Shown: piece by piece, positions 23,749 through 34,500 of the stretch
Position numbering within the stretch: position 1 is the stretch's first letter
Layout: each line of letters begins with the position of its first letter
From: JBOFLO01 sp051657905
Lineage (GTDB): Bacteria; Patescibacteriota; Gracilibacteria; UBA1369
Direction: 5' to 3'
NCBI GenBank assembly: GCA_051657905.1
Contig: JBOFLO010000004.1
Span: 1-50,164 of the forward strand
DNA length: 50,164 bases
The notes under the pieces: model-generated
What the model was told of the DNA's origin: nothing
Database searches by the model: none
The model's input: only the letters and a program-made list of their open reading frames with translations
Translations under genes and position numbers: made by a program

Positions 23749-26700
23749 ATGCAAGACAATCGACCGGAAAACAATTCGGAAAATCAGGACGGAACTTATA
23801 ATTTGTCTCCATCGGCAAACAGCTCCGCCAAGCCAGAAATTGCCAACAACTCCACTCCTTCAGTTCAACCTGCGCCAGTTAATCCAGAACATCTAGCCGA
23901 AGAAAAAGCTGAACAAGCCCGCTTACGTAAATATTTTTCCTATCGCGGAAAATCAGCGGAAGAAAAACCACAAACCCATATCAGTAGCGAGGACCACGAA
24001 GTAAATTCCGACTCGCTTTATTTAAGTCAGCTGGAATTCAAAAAGCGCGATAGCAAAACTTTTCTAAATTATTTCGTTCATAATTTCCGCATAATCGTTT
24101 TGATTATTATCGGTATTTTTGTAATTGGAGGCTTTTCCTTCACCCAACTTCCACTGGAATCCCAACCCGAAGTTACTATTCCTTATGGTATCGTTTCCGT
24201 TGGCTTGCCGGGCGCTTCCCCATCTGATGTCGAAGAATTAATCGTCAAACCGATTGAAGAAAAAGTTGTTAATTTGGAAGGTGTAAAACAAGTTAGTGCC
24301 AGCGCTTTAAATTCCGTTGGTGTAGTTACTGTCGAATTCCGCGCCGAAGAAGATTTGGCCGACTCAATTCGCCGTTTACGTGACGCTGTCGAAACCGTCA
24401 AAGCCGATTTACCAACCGACGCCTCCGACCCAGTAGTTAATGAAGTTTCCTTTTCAGAAAGCCCAGTTTGGACCATGGTTTTAACCGGTCCTTATGACAA
24501 TTTCACTTTACGCAAATATGCGGAATTAGTTGAAGATGAATTAAAAGCTCTGGCCGGAACCAGTAAAGTTTTAGTCAGTGGTGGTGATATTTCCGAATTA
24601 CGCATTAGTTTTTCTCCACAAAAATTACAAAACCTCGGTCTAACTATGGACCAAGCTTTAAACTCTGTGCGAGCCAATAATTTAACTTTACCACTTGGTA
24701 CAGTTAACATCTCCAACTTCGAATATAATTTGCGTTTGGACGGAAAATATCACAATGCCCAAGAGCTACGCGACCTCCCAATTTCCACAGTTAATGATTC
24801 GATTATTCGTCTGAAAGATGTTGCCAGCGTGGTAGAAAGAGCTACCGAAAACAATTCTATCACCCGCTTTTCTTTAAATGGTGAAGAACCTCAAAACGCC
24901 ATTACCATCAACGTAGTTAAGAAAACCGGCGCCTCCATAATCACCTTAATCGACGACGGTAAATTAGCTTTAGAAACCTTAAGATCCGAAAAATTCCCCG
25001 ACGATTTAGTTATCGAAACAACTCTCGATTACTCTGAACAAATCCGCGACGACTTTAATCATCTGCAATCAGACGGTTTAAATACTGTTATTTTAGTATT
25101 CATTGTACTTTTCCTTTTCGTTGGTTTGAAAGAAGCCTTTGTAGCTGGAACCGCTATCCCACTCGTATTTGCCGTAACTTTTGGCATTATGTATTTGGTT
25201 GGCATGACCCTCAACTTCCTTTCCCTATTCTCACTAATTTTGACTTTAGGGTTTTTGGTAGATGACGCCATCGTGGTTGTACAAGCTACCAAACAATATT
25301 TAGCTACAGGTCGCTTCACCCCAGAGCAAGCTGTTTTATTGGTTTTCCGTGACTATAAAACGCTCATTTTAACAACTTCCCTAGCCACTATTTTCGCCTT
25401 CCTACCTTTGGTTTTAGCCAGCGGTATTATCGGGCAATTTATTCGCTCCATTCCAATTACTGTTTCCGCCACCATCGTTGCTTCCACCATCATCGCTATT
25501 TTGATTAATCATCCTATGGGAGCCTTTTTGGAAAGATTCAAATTAACCCGAGCTCCTTTCAAATTTATCTTGTTGGCTGTTTTCATTCTTTTGATCTTCG
25601 CTCTCATCTCCCTTGTTTCCACATTCTCTATTCCAGGCATAGTCTTCACATTGATTATGGCCAGCTTATTTTTCGGACTTTTATTCTGGTATCGAAAATC
25701 TCTCAAAGCCAAATTGGAAGAAAATGAACAAACTATTTTAGAAGAAAAAGCTGATGATCAAAAAATCATCAATCGTTTAAAAGAACATTATTCAGAAGAG
25801 TATCAGCAAAAACATCCTTGGGTTCGCTACACTGCCGGAGTAGTTAAAATGGACAGAATACTCCCTTTTTATGACCGTATTCTCAACAAATTATTAACCA
25901 GCAAATTCGCTTCCGCCCTTGCTCTCCTCATCGCCTTAGTTTTATTCATCGGTGCAGTAGCCCTTCCGGTTACAGGTGTTTTAAAATCGGAATTCCTACC
26001 CCCATCCGATTCCGAAATCATGTACATCAATATCGAAGGCCCAGCCGGTTTAGTATTAACCGAAACCAAAAAAATCTCCGATCAAGTTCAAGCCGTTTTA
26101 TTGGCTGAGCCCAATATCGAAAGTTTCTCTGAAGTTATTGGAGCCTCCGGCGTCAACACCTCAGACGGCGGCGCCTTCGACGGCGGATCCTCAGGCGGAC
26201 AAGGCAATCGCGCCCAATTCGCCATCAACCTTCTTCCACTCGAAGAACGCGTCGATCAAATAAAATCCTACAATTACGCCCCTCAACTTCGTGAAAAAAT
26301 CAGCCAAATCAAAGGCGCCAATATTGAAGTTGTCGAATTATCCGGTGGACCACCATCCGGTGCGGCTTTCCAAGTAAGTTTCCTTGGTGATGATTTCCAA
26401 GAATTAGAAAAAATCGCTGAAGAAAATAAAGCCTTCATTGCCAATTTACCTGGCACTATTAACGAAAAAATTTCCATTACTCTTTCACCAGGTGAATTCA
26501 CTTTCCGTCTAAAACCCGATCAATTGGCCTTACGTGGATTATCATCCGCCCAAATCGCCACAACTTTACGTACCGCCATCAGCAGTTCTGAAGTTGCCAA
26601 AGTCCTGACCGACGGTGATGATTTACGTGTAATCGCCGAGTTTGATCAAACCAATCAGCTCACTTTAAACCAAATTCAAAACCTCACTTTAGTCAGCCCT

Positions 26701-27471
26701 CGTGGCCAGACTTATCAACTTTCCGAAGTTGCCGATATTGAAATTGGTTCAGCCGTTACCTCTATTTCCCGTCTCGATCAAAAACGCGTAATTACCCTAA
26801 CCGCCGGCGTAGAGGCTCCAGCTCTCCCAGCCGACGTCTTAGCTGAATTCCAAAAACACCTCGAATCAAATCCCCTCCCCGCCGGCTACGAAGTTTCCTT
26901 CGGTGGTGAAAACGAAGCCAGCGCCGAATCAATCTACTCCATTCTCCGCGCCATGATTGTGGCCTTCCTTTTAATCATCATCACTTTAGTTCTTCAATTC
27001 AATTCCTTCCGCAAAGCCGCTCTAATCCTGGTCACAATTCCTCTTGCCATCACTGGTGTATTCTTCGGTTCAGTTTTACTTGGTTTCACCCTTTCTTTCC
27101 CAAGCTTAATCGGTATTCTCGCTCTCTTCGGTATCGTAGTAAAAAACGCCATTATCCTGGTGGATAAAATTAATTTAAATATCAAAGTAGGAATCCCTTT
27201 CCGCTCCGCCATAATCGACGCCGCCAAATCCCGTTTGGAAGCAATTTTCCTAACCTCCGTCGCCACCATTATCGGTATGATCCCAATCACTTTATCCAAT
27301 GAAACCTGGGAAGGCCTAGGCGCCGCCTTAATTTTCGGTCTATCCACCTCCACCTTCCTAACCTTGTTAATTATCCCCATTCTTTACAATATCCTTTTCC
27401 GCAAAGACGCCGAAAAACAAGAACGCCTCCGCACCCTAGAAGCCCTAGTAAAAGCCGGCCACAAACTCTAA
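23749..27471 (+). CDS. RND efflux pump (AcrB/HAE1-like), 1240 aa
   Basis: Proton-driven pump with the 12-TM RND plan. The first ~105 residues are an extra polar, disordered extension not usual in AcrB. TM1 follows (FRIIVLIIIGIFVIGG). The porter domain starts GASPSDVEELIVKPIEEKV. TM4 has the proton-relay aspartates in GFLVDDAIVVVQ, and TM10 has the lysine in FGIVVKNAIILVDK. Docking and porter segments are in the expected order. An inserted Lys/Glu-rich cytoplasmic segment lies between TM6 and TM7 (LEENEQTILEEKADDQK). Cargo is unknown; in a cell with no classical outer membrane it would work with the adaptor alone. Confidence 0.93.
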   Translation: MQDNRPENNSENQDGTYNLSPSANSSAKPEIANNSTPSVQPAPVNPEHLAEEKAEQARLRKYFSYRGKSAEEKPQTHISSEDHEVNSDSLYLSQLEFKKRDSKTFLNYFVHNFRIIVLIIIGIFVIGGFSFTQLPLESQPEVTIPYGIVSVGLPGASPSDVEELIVKPIEEKVVNLEGVKQVSASALNSVGVVTVEFRAEEDLADSIRRLRDAVETVKADLPTDASDPVVNEVSFSESPVWTMVLTGPYDNFTLRKYAELVEDELKALAGTSKVLVSGGDISELRISFSPQKLQNLGLTMDQALNSVRANNLTLPLGTVNISNFEYNLRLDGKYHNAQELRDLPISTVNDSIIRLKDVASVVERATENNSITRFSLNGEEPQNAITINVVKKTGASIITLIDDGKLALETLRSEKFPDDLVIETTLDYSEQIRDDFNHLQSDGLNTVILVFIVLFLFVGLKEAFVAGTAIPLVFAVTFGIMYLVGMTLNFLSLFSLILTLGFLVDDAIVVVQATKQYLATGRFTPEQAVLLVFRDYKTLILTTSLATIFAFLPLVLASGIIGQFIRSIPITVSATIVASTIIAILINHPMGAFLERFKLTRAPFKFILLAVFILLIFALISLVSTFSIPGIVFTLIMASLFFGLLFWYRKSLKAKLEENEQTILEEKADDQKIINRLKEHYSEEYQQKHPWVRYTAGVVKMDRILPFYDRILNKLLTSKFASALALLIALVLFIGAVALPVTGVLKSEFLPPSDSEIMYINIEGPAGLVLTETKKISDQVQAVLLAEPNIESFSEVIGASGVNTSDGGAFDGGSSGGQGNRAQFAINLLPLEERVDQIKSYNYAPQLREKISQIKGANIEVVELSGGPPSGAAFQVSFLGDDFQELEKIAEENKAFIANLPGTINEKISITLSPGEFTFRLKPDQLALRGLSSAQIATTLRTAISSSEVAKVLTDGDDLRVIAEFDQTNQLTLNQIQNLTLVSPRGQTYQLSEVADIEIGSAVTSISRLDQKRVITLTAGVEAPALPADVLAEFQKHLESNPLPAGYEVSFGGENEASAESIYSILRAMIVAFLLIIITLVLQFNSFRKAALILVTIPLAITGVFFGSVLLGFTLSFPSLIGILALFGIVVKNAIILVDKINLNIKVGIPFRSAIIDAAKSRLEAIFLTSVATIIGMIPITLSNETWEGLGAALIFGLSTSTFLTLLIIPILYNILFRKDAEKQERLRTLEALVKAGHKL

Positions 27472-27530
27472 CTCCCTGTTTTATCCCTTCTCTGATTCGC
27501 AGATAAAGTTGAATCAACATGTACTCCGCC

Positions 27531-27608
27531 CAAACTAAAATTGGGAATTACATTTCTGAAAAATAAAAAGTACCCTTTTTCAGAAATGTAATTCCCAATT
27601 TTAGTTTG
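27531..27608. repeat. Perfect palindrome, copy 2 (33-bp stem, loop TAAAAAGTACCC)
   Basis: Left arm 27531-27563 and right arm 27576-27608 are exact reverse complements over 33 bp; loop 12 nt. The arm contains ATTGGGAATT, the reverse complement of AATTCCCAAT in copy 1. It sits 59 bp after the RND pump gene and 33 bp before the next promoter, here between genes on the same strand. Confidence 0.85.
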
Positions 27609-27640
27609 AGGCAGTTCATATTTAATTCGCGCGTAAAAAC

Positions 27641-27649
27641 TGCTATAAT
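27641..27649 (+). promoter_or_regulatory. Extended -10 promoter (TGCTATAAT)
   Basis: Perfect TGnTATAAT 22 bp before the ATG at 27672. A weak -35 (TTTAAT, 27621-27626) is 17 bp upstream. Confidence 0.7.
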
Positions 27650-27671
27650 CAGATGAAGTAAATAAATACTC

Positions 27672-28100
27672 ATGAACAGCTTGAACAACAATCAGGAAAA
27701 TCCTCTGGATTTCAAAGCAGAAATTCTTGGCGCTTTCCAGATAGTCGGCGATTTACTTAAAAAAGCTAGACTAACTGAGGCTCTCAGCGCTTTCTCCTCT
27801 CATTTCCACACGCATTTAAATCAGTCTTTCGATCGCAATGTTCGTCGCCCGGAAGCGGCTCCGGCTTATTTCGTTGACTCCATTGTCAGCGAATATTTCC
27901 TTTTTCGCCCTTTCCCCGATCAACCTGATAAAGAAAGTTTTATCAAAACCCCAAATTCCCGCGCACTTCAAGTAAGTGCCGCTTTAATTTTGCGCGAATT
28001 AAAATCCAATCCAAAAATCGACCTCTCCTCTTCACAAACTTTATCCAACCCTCAAGTACTTTTAGAGCTTCGTGAAACCATTGAATGGTTTGAGAAATAG
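27672..28100 (+). CDS. Hypothetical protein, 142 aa
   Basis: Small soluble protein without a recognised family. Mostly helical (EILGAFQIVGDLLKKARLTEALSAFSSHF), with a polar loop (RRPEAAPAYFVDSIVSEYFLFRPFPDQPD) and an acidic helical end (LLELRETIEWFEK). It has its own promoter and terminator and opens the 17-kb block of plus-strand lineage-specific genes. Confidence 0.6.
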   Translation: MNSLNNNQENPLDFKAEILGAFQIVGDLLKKARLTEALSAFSSHFHTHLNQSFDRNVRRPEAAPAYFVDSIVSEYFLFRPFPDQPDKESFIKTPNSRALQVSAALILRELKSNPKIDLSSSQTLSNPQVLLELRETIEWFEK

Positions 28101-28149
28101 TACTTCAAAATATATCCATTTAAAGTCAATCCAAAAGCATAGCGAATAC

Positions 28150-28180
28150 AGCCTCTACACAAGCCAAAGAGGCCTTTTTT
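28150..28180 (+). terminator. Rho-independent terminator
   Basis: GCCTCT (28151-28156) pairs with AGAGGC (28168-28173), followed by six T. The T-run directly abuts the next promoter's TGCTATAAT. Confidence 0.75.
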
Positions 28181-28181
28181 A

Positions 28182-28190
28182 TGCTATAAT
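28182..28190 (+). promoter_or_regulatory. Extended -10 promoter of the giant-protein operon (TGCTATAAT)
   Basis: Perfect TGnTATAAT starting 2 bp after the terminator's T-run. The first ATG is at 28230. Confidence 0.7.
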
Positions 28191-28229
28191 TACAAGATTA
28201 TTTTCAGGTCGAAAAATCAAAAACAAACA

Positions 28230-28580
28230 ATGAAAAATTTAGAGCAGCTAAAACAATTGCAGCAACAACTTAAAAACGAATTGGAACGTTCAGTTCTGGT
28301 TGAGCCAGAAGATCGGGATTATTGGCTTGCTCAATTGCCAGAACTTAATCTAGTCAGTATTCAACATTTGTTGGAAGCAATTGCTCCGGCTAATGCCACA
28401 GTGGATTCCTATGTCGACACTGCTCTTGCTCAGGATCAAAATCAAGAACACTTGATAGCTCTCCGAGCCAAATTTGATCAAATCAAAAGAACGGCTCTTC
28501 AACTTGAAGAAAAATCTTCCAACCAGACAGAGCTTTCTCAAAGTGAAGATTTGCTTAAGCAGCTCGATCAAATAAAATAA
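28230..28580 (+). CDS. Hypothetical coiled-coil protein, 116 aa
   Basis: A short, Gln/Leu/Glu-rich helical protein (LEQLKQLQQQLKNELERSVLVEPEDRDYW). The middle, LPELNLVSIQHLLEAIAPANATVDSYVDTAL, could be a small helical bundle. Unknown function. It lies 14 bp upstream of the giant gene, so it is its co-transcribed partner; a chaperone-like or adaptor role is only a guess. Confidence 0.6.
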   Translation: MKNLEQLKQLQQQLKNELERSVLVEPEDRDYWLAQLPELNLVSIQHLLEAIAPANATVDSYVDTALAQDQNQEHLIALRAKFDQIKRTALQLEEKSSNQTELSQSEDLLKQLDQIK

Positions 28581-28594
28581 ACTAATTCCTTCGC

Positions 28595-31500
28595 ATGTCC
28601 GGAGAAAATCAAAATGAGGATATAGCAAAAATAGGCACCGAGCAGGGCAAGCTTGAAACTTTGCGTAGTGACGAAAAGTCCCCACAAGATTTGAAAAAAG
28701 CTTTGCAAACCTATCGCCAAGTTTATTTTAATGAGGTTAATTCAGGCAAAGCGGAATTAACCAACGCTCTTAACAATACCAGTCTTTATCAGAGTAAAGA
28801 GTCCCGCGATTACCTCAACATCAACATCGCTTTTGGTCTGGCTAATGCTGTAACGGAATTGGCTACGGAAGGTCAGCGCATCAAAACTGCTCAAGAAGAA
28901 AAGACCGAATATCCAACACTTACAACGCTTAAGGAAGGAGTAAAATCAAAACTTTCTCAAGAAAAAACCGCTTTAACTGAATACGGAGAATTGGAAGGTA
29001 TCAGAAAAAAGTTGGACGATTTTAATGAATCCAACGCTAAACTCAGTGATTCAGCTACGCTTCCAGGTATCAATGTTACCTATGCTCAAAAACAAGGAAT
29101 AGTAAAATCCATTGAAGCAATTGAAAAAACTTTCAACACCAAAACCTACACTCTTGCTGGTGATTTACAAACTAAACTCAAAACAAGAGCAGAAAGACTC
29201 AAATTTGTCATTGAGGATGACTTGGAAGATTGTTCTAGAGTAATCGGTGCTCGAGATGAATACAAAGAAGCAAATACCACGCTTGGTATGATTGAAAGTG
29301 CTATCAAACAAGAGAAAAAGCCACTCTCAGCAACAGCGTATGAACAATATTCCAAAGAATTAAAAACCAGTCTTACTGAAACAAGCCGCATTTATGAACA
29401 GTACAATGTTGCCCATATTGCCGGCGCAACTTTAGGAATTTTCAAGCAAATAGGAACAGTTTTCTACCCTACCGTCATCAACCCAGTCGAAAAACGTTTA
29501 ACTGCTTTAGTCAGTGGTTTGGAAAAAGAAAAACCCAAAGATCTTGAAACTAAATTAGACCCGGATTTGCAGGCTCAATTAGATTACGATGACGCCCAGC
29601 AAAAAGTCGCCGGGTTTTCCAAAGAATTAGCTGAATTAGAAAAAATTGAAGAAGCCAATAAAAAAGATGATGCCTCCCGCCTAAATCGTAAAAATTTCGA
29701 TGAATATTCCGAAAAAGTAAAAGCTTTAAGGAAAAAATACGAAGATTTCAAAGGCTCCCACGCTTTATTCAAATACTCATTTGTCTCGATAGCCGATGAA
29801 CCCGGCTACATCGGCGCTCAGCTTCAAGCCAAATTTATCAATGTCACTGAAACACCTTTCCTATCCAAATTAGGAAGTCTAGAAACTCGCAACACTTTCA
29901 CCCGCGGCTCCGAAATCGATAAATTTGAAAAAAAGGCCGTTAATGAAAAAATCCAAACCATCCTTGTTGAGCTCAAAGCACAATGGCAAACTAATGTTAC
30001 CGACCAAGCTGCTTTTCTAGCACCCGCTCCCACCACCGACGAAGAATCTCAAGCTTTTAAAGATTTCCTACAAGGTGAAAATAAATTATTAACTTTCGTT
30101 GTTAGTGCCGAAGCTCAGCTTAATGTTTTCCTTTCTAGAAAAGGGATGATTGAAGACGATAACCTTAAAGAATTAGAAGCTTTGGTTAAACAGTCCCGAG
30201 AAGTTTTCACCAAAATTTCCGGCAATCGCCAGCAACGAGAAATGCAAAAAGCCGCTAAAGAAGGGGAAAATCAGACCAATACTTACACCCGCAAAACCGG
30301 CCGCAAAATTAAAAAAGAAATGATTGAGCCGTCTGAGGATCCAAAGATTCGGCCCACCACTTACACTGTTGAAGTAGATGAAGAAGAAGAGGTTACTGAT
30401 CTGTATATATTTTCCGAATGTGTAGAATTTATTAATCCTAGTGATCCCAAGTACCAAGAAATTAATGGCGGAAAAGGTTTCCGTTTTACCAAAGATTTAC
30501 CGGAAGAAGTTCAAAGTAAAATGGAAGTCGAAGCTGTTTTGATAATCAGCAGTAAAAAGGAAATCGTTCAGGCAGAAATGTCTAAACAGAAAATGGAAAT
30601 TCTCAAAACTGGAGATTTAATGGAAGTGGGTAAAGAAACCTTGGGAGAAAAAGGCAAAGCCTATTTCGCTGGTGTAGAAGCCATGCAAAAGGGTGATACT
30701 GCCGCTGCTATTCAGTCATTCCAGGAATACCTCACTCTTTCCGCTACTTTTGACGAACAGGAAAAGCCAGCTCATGAAATGTATATTCAGGATGCCAAAT
30801 TACAAATCGAAGCTCTTAACCTTTCCGGAACATTCTACGAAGGCATGGCCCTAATGAAAGATAAAAAATTGGATGAAGCCATCCCCAAACTTCGCGAATT
30901 TATTAACGCCATTCAAGCCAAACCTGAGGCTGAACAAAAAAAATGCGCCGACCAACTTTCCGCTGCTATCGAAATTGTAAAACAAATCAATTCCGCCAAA
31001 TTAAGCATGCTGATTGATTTGAAAAAAGATATGGAATTTGTGGAGGTGCGTCGCATCGTTACCAATGGTACGCCAAGCAGAAGTCTGGATAAAGATGCTA
31101 CCGGTATTTTCCGTGAATTAATGTTGCCTTTCGTGCCTTATGACACGCTCACAGACGCTGAAAAGCAAAAGGTTGATCAAGGTAGAGGTGGCTTGCAAGG
31201 TGAAGAAATTCAACTACTCAACCGAAAAATCAACGATTTAAAAAAGCGAATCGACAAAGGTGAACCGGTGGATTTTGAAGAAGAGTTTGGCAAAATCAAA
31301 ACCGATTTACAAACCTTCAACGACAAACATTATTCAATTGGCGGCAAATTCAAAAATGACGAAGGTCAAGAAAGACCTGACTGGCCGTCCGAACGTATCT
31401 TTGATAATTTCCAAAAAATTAACAGCTTTGACGCTAAAAAACGTGAAAAAGGTTTCACCGAAATAGCTCAATTTTTAATTGATGAGCAGTCCAATCTGGG

Positions 31501-34500
31501 CGATATGAAGCTAAGTATGCGCTACTCTCAAAAGTACCTTGATAAAGCCATGCAAACGCGCTACCAGCAATTTACCGAAGACGATGGCGGGGCACTACAA
31601 AAAGAAATTCGTTCAAAAATGTTACGTGATTCTTCTGTCGCCGCCGACATCAACAGTGGTGCCCTGGAAATGTACAAACGCTGGGCTTCTGAAACCAATC
31701 GTAATCTCCCAAAAAGCCAGCAATACTCACTGGATGAACCGGATCCGGCTTCCCTTCAAATGTTCCAGAAACAACTTTTTGAATCTCGTTTAAAATACCA
31801 ATACGAACGTGAAATTAGAAAAAAACTCACTGACCAAGGCGAAGACACCGACGGCTCAGCTTTGAAATTATACAATTGGAGTTTGCCGCATGACTATCAG
31901 GACGCACGTTGGTACAAACCATGGAGCTGGTCGGATTATAATCAAGACGATTGGGTAGATTTCAAAGAAAAAACCAAAGAATTCGTCGCTGAAACAGTTA
32001 TCACTCTTCCTATCGGTATGGGAGCAGGTTCAATTGGTAAAGCTGTGGGTTCAGCAGGTATGAGAATGCTCGCCGCTGAAGGATTATCAGGGGCTGCCAT
32101 CACCGCAATCGAACGTGGAGGTTTAATGGCACTTCGGGCTGATGCAGCTTTATGGAAAGGTTTAAGCGTAGGTATGCGTGCGCGTTTATTAACCGGTTAC
32201 GGTGCAGGAGTAATTGCTGAAGGTGGAAGTTTGATTGTCATGAATAGTATTTACGAAGGATTCAGCAGTGGCCGAACTCCCGAATTTTTCCATATGTTGG
32301 AAGAAGGAAATTGGGAAAAAGCAGCTATCACTCTTACAGAATCAATTGGTAAAGCCGGCGCCTTCCGCGTAATTGGCGGAGCCACTCAAAAAATGTTTGG
32401 ACAAGCCATGGCCGCCGGATCCACAGGTACCAGAGTACTTGGCACTCTTGGCAGTGAAGCTTTTAGTGGTTTCACCGGTACTGGTATCGAAGCCCTCAGT
32501 TTATTAGCCAAAGGCCAGGGGGATCAAATCACTTTTGATTTCTGGGCAAAATCACTCGCCCAAAATGCTCTTCAATCTTATGGTACTCACATTGCTCATA
32601 ATACCGCTCCGAAAATAGTTGATACTCAGGCTAGTGCGAAGAAAAAATTCAATACAGTTGAAACTGAAATTGCCGTTCAAAGATTAGCGGAAGTAGGTAT
32701 TAAATCCCCTCAAGATTTGGTTAATATACATATCAATTCTGCCGGAGAAATTATTTTTAAACCAACCCAGGACGCTTCCCATGAAGGTACCTACCGCCAG
32801 CCGCCAGCGGAAATAAAAATTGATCCAAATAAAATCAATATCGAAGCTTTACCACCTCAAATCCGCGAGCCTCTTAAAGCCAAAATCAAAGAAGCCAAAG
32901 CCACTCCTCCCACTACAGTAACTAACACCCCCGAAGCTCCCGTGGCCAATGCCAAAACTGAGCCATCTAATGAGAAAGGAATTGGCAAAGAAAAATTCAA
33001 TGCCGATGACATCAACAAAGCCACTGGCGATAAACCCCTCAAACCTTTCGAAGCTAATTCCCCGGAAGCCAATAAATTGGTTAAAACTAGTGAAGATTTA
33101 TCGAATAGCATTGAAGCTTCCAAAAATTCAGAATCGGAGCGTCAAAATCCCGATTCCACCCCTGAACATCAACAGTCTTGGGGACGTGCCTATTTAGACA
33201 AACTCACCGGTTTATATAATCGTAATGGATTCCGCATTGCCGAAAGTTGGTTCGCCAAAAGTAAAAGCATGGCATTAGCTTCATTTGACGGCGATTATTT
33301 CGGTGCTTTTAACAAATTAAAAGGTACAGTTTTAGGTGATCAGGTCATTAAACAAATGGCCAAAAATTTCCATGAACTTCAGCAAACTTTCCGCGATCAA
33401 AATATCGAAGCCATGATTATCCGAGAAGGTGGTGAGGAGTTTACAGTTATCGCCCGCGATATCAACTCAACTAAGATGCGTCAGATCATGGACAATTTCC
33501 GCCAAAAATTACAAGCGGATACTCAGGATATGATCAGGTCTCTGGACCCAAATTTACAAATAGAATTAATTCAGTATTTACAGGCCACAGGTAAGCTTCC
33601 ACAAAATTATCCGCCCGAACACTTCCTGTCCGGCGACCGCTTCAAATTAGGCCCTATCGGCGGCTCCACAGTAGGTGTTGCTGATGTAAATCTATCCGTA
33701 CGCAAACCAAATAATCCGGCTGAAGTTCTGGATGCCTTAAAGCGCCATGCTGATCATGCTTTGGAGGATGGTAAGGGTAACCTAAAAGATGGCGGAAGAA
33801 ATAGAACTTATCGCGCCCCAAGTCTTTCTCTCAAGCAATACGAAAACTATATTGCCGACAGCAAACTCGAATCCACTCGAACTTCACCAGATCAACCAAG
33901 TCAAACCGAAAATCTCCAAGCAATTTACGAACAAGGTGTCGAACGCCGCTCAGAACGTATCGACGATTTATCCAAAAATCGTGGCTGGAACGAGGTCGCC
34001 CCTATTATCGAATCCACCGACATCCAAACTCAGGCTATCCTACAAAGAAAATTAGCTTTAGGACAGTTAACAGCAAAGGATATCGCTTCTCTCCAAGATT
34101 CAAGTGGCCAATCCCTCGCTCCTCACACCGAATCCCTACTCAAATTCCAAGCTGAAAGATTACAAGTTATGGAAATTATGGACACTTTAACAGGTGTTCA
34201 AAATGAAGTAGGTTTAGCCGCTTTATTAAAACTGCGTAAAGAACAGGGAATCCCAGTTGAATCCTACAATCTCGACATCAAACTCAAGCCAATCAACGAA
34301 AATCTCGGCCATATTGGTGGTGATGCTTACCTAATGACCTCCGCCAAAATCCTCACCGATATTATCCAAAATTTACCAAAAGATTCCTCCGATCCAAGCA
34401 GTCAAAAATTCTCCGCTAAACGCCTTTCACTTTTCCGTAAAAACCCACTCGACGGCGGCGGGTTCCGTTTAATTGCTCCCGAAGGAACTCTCTCCCCACA

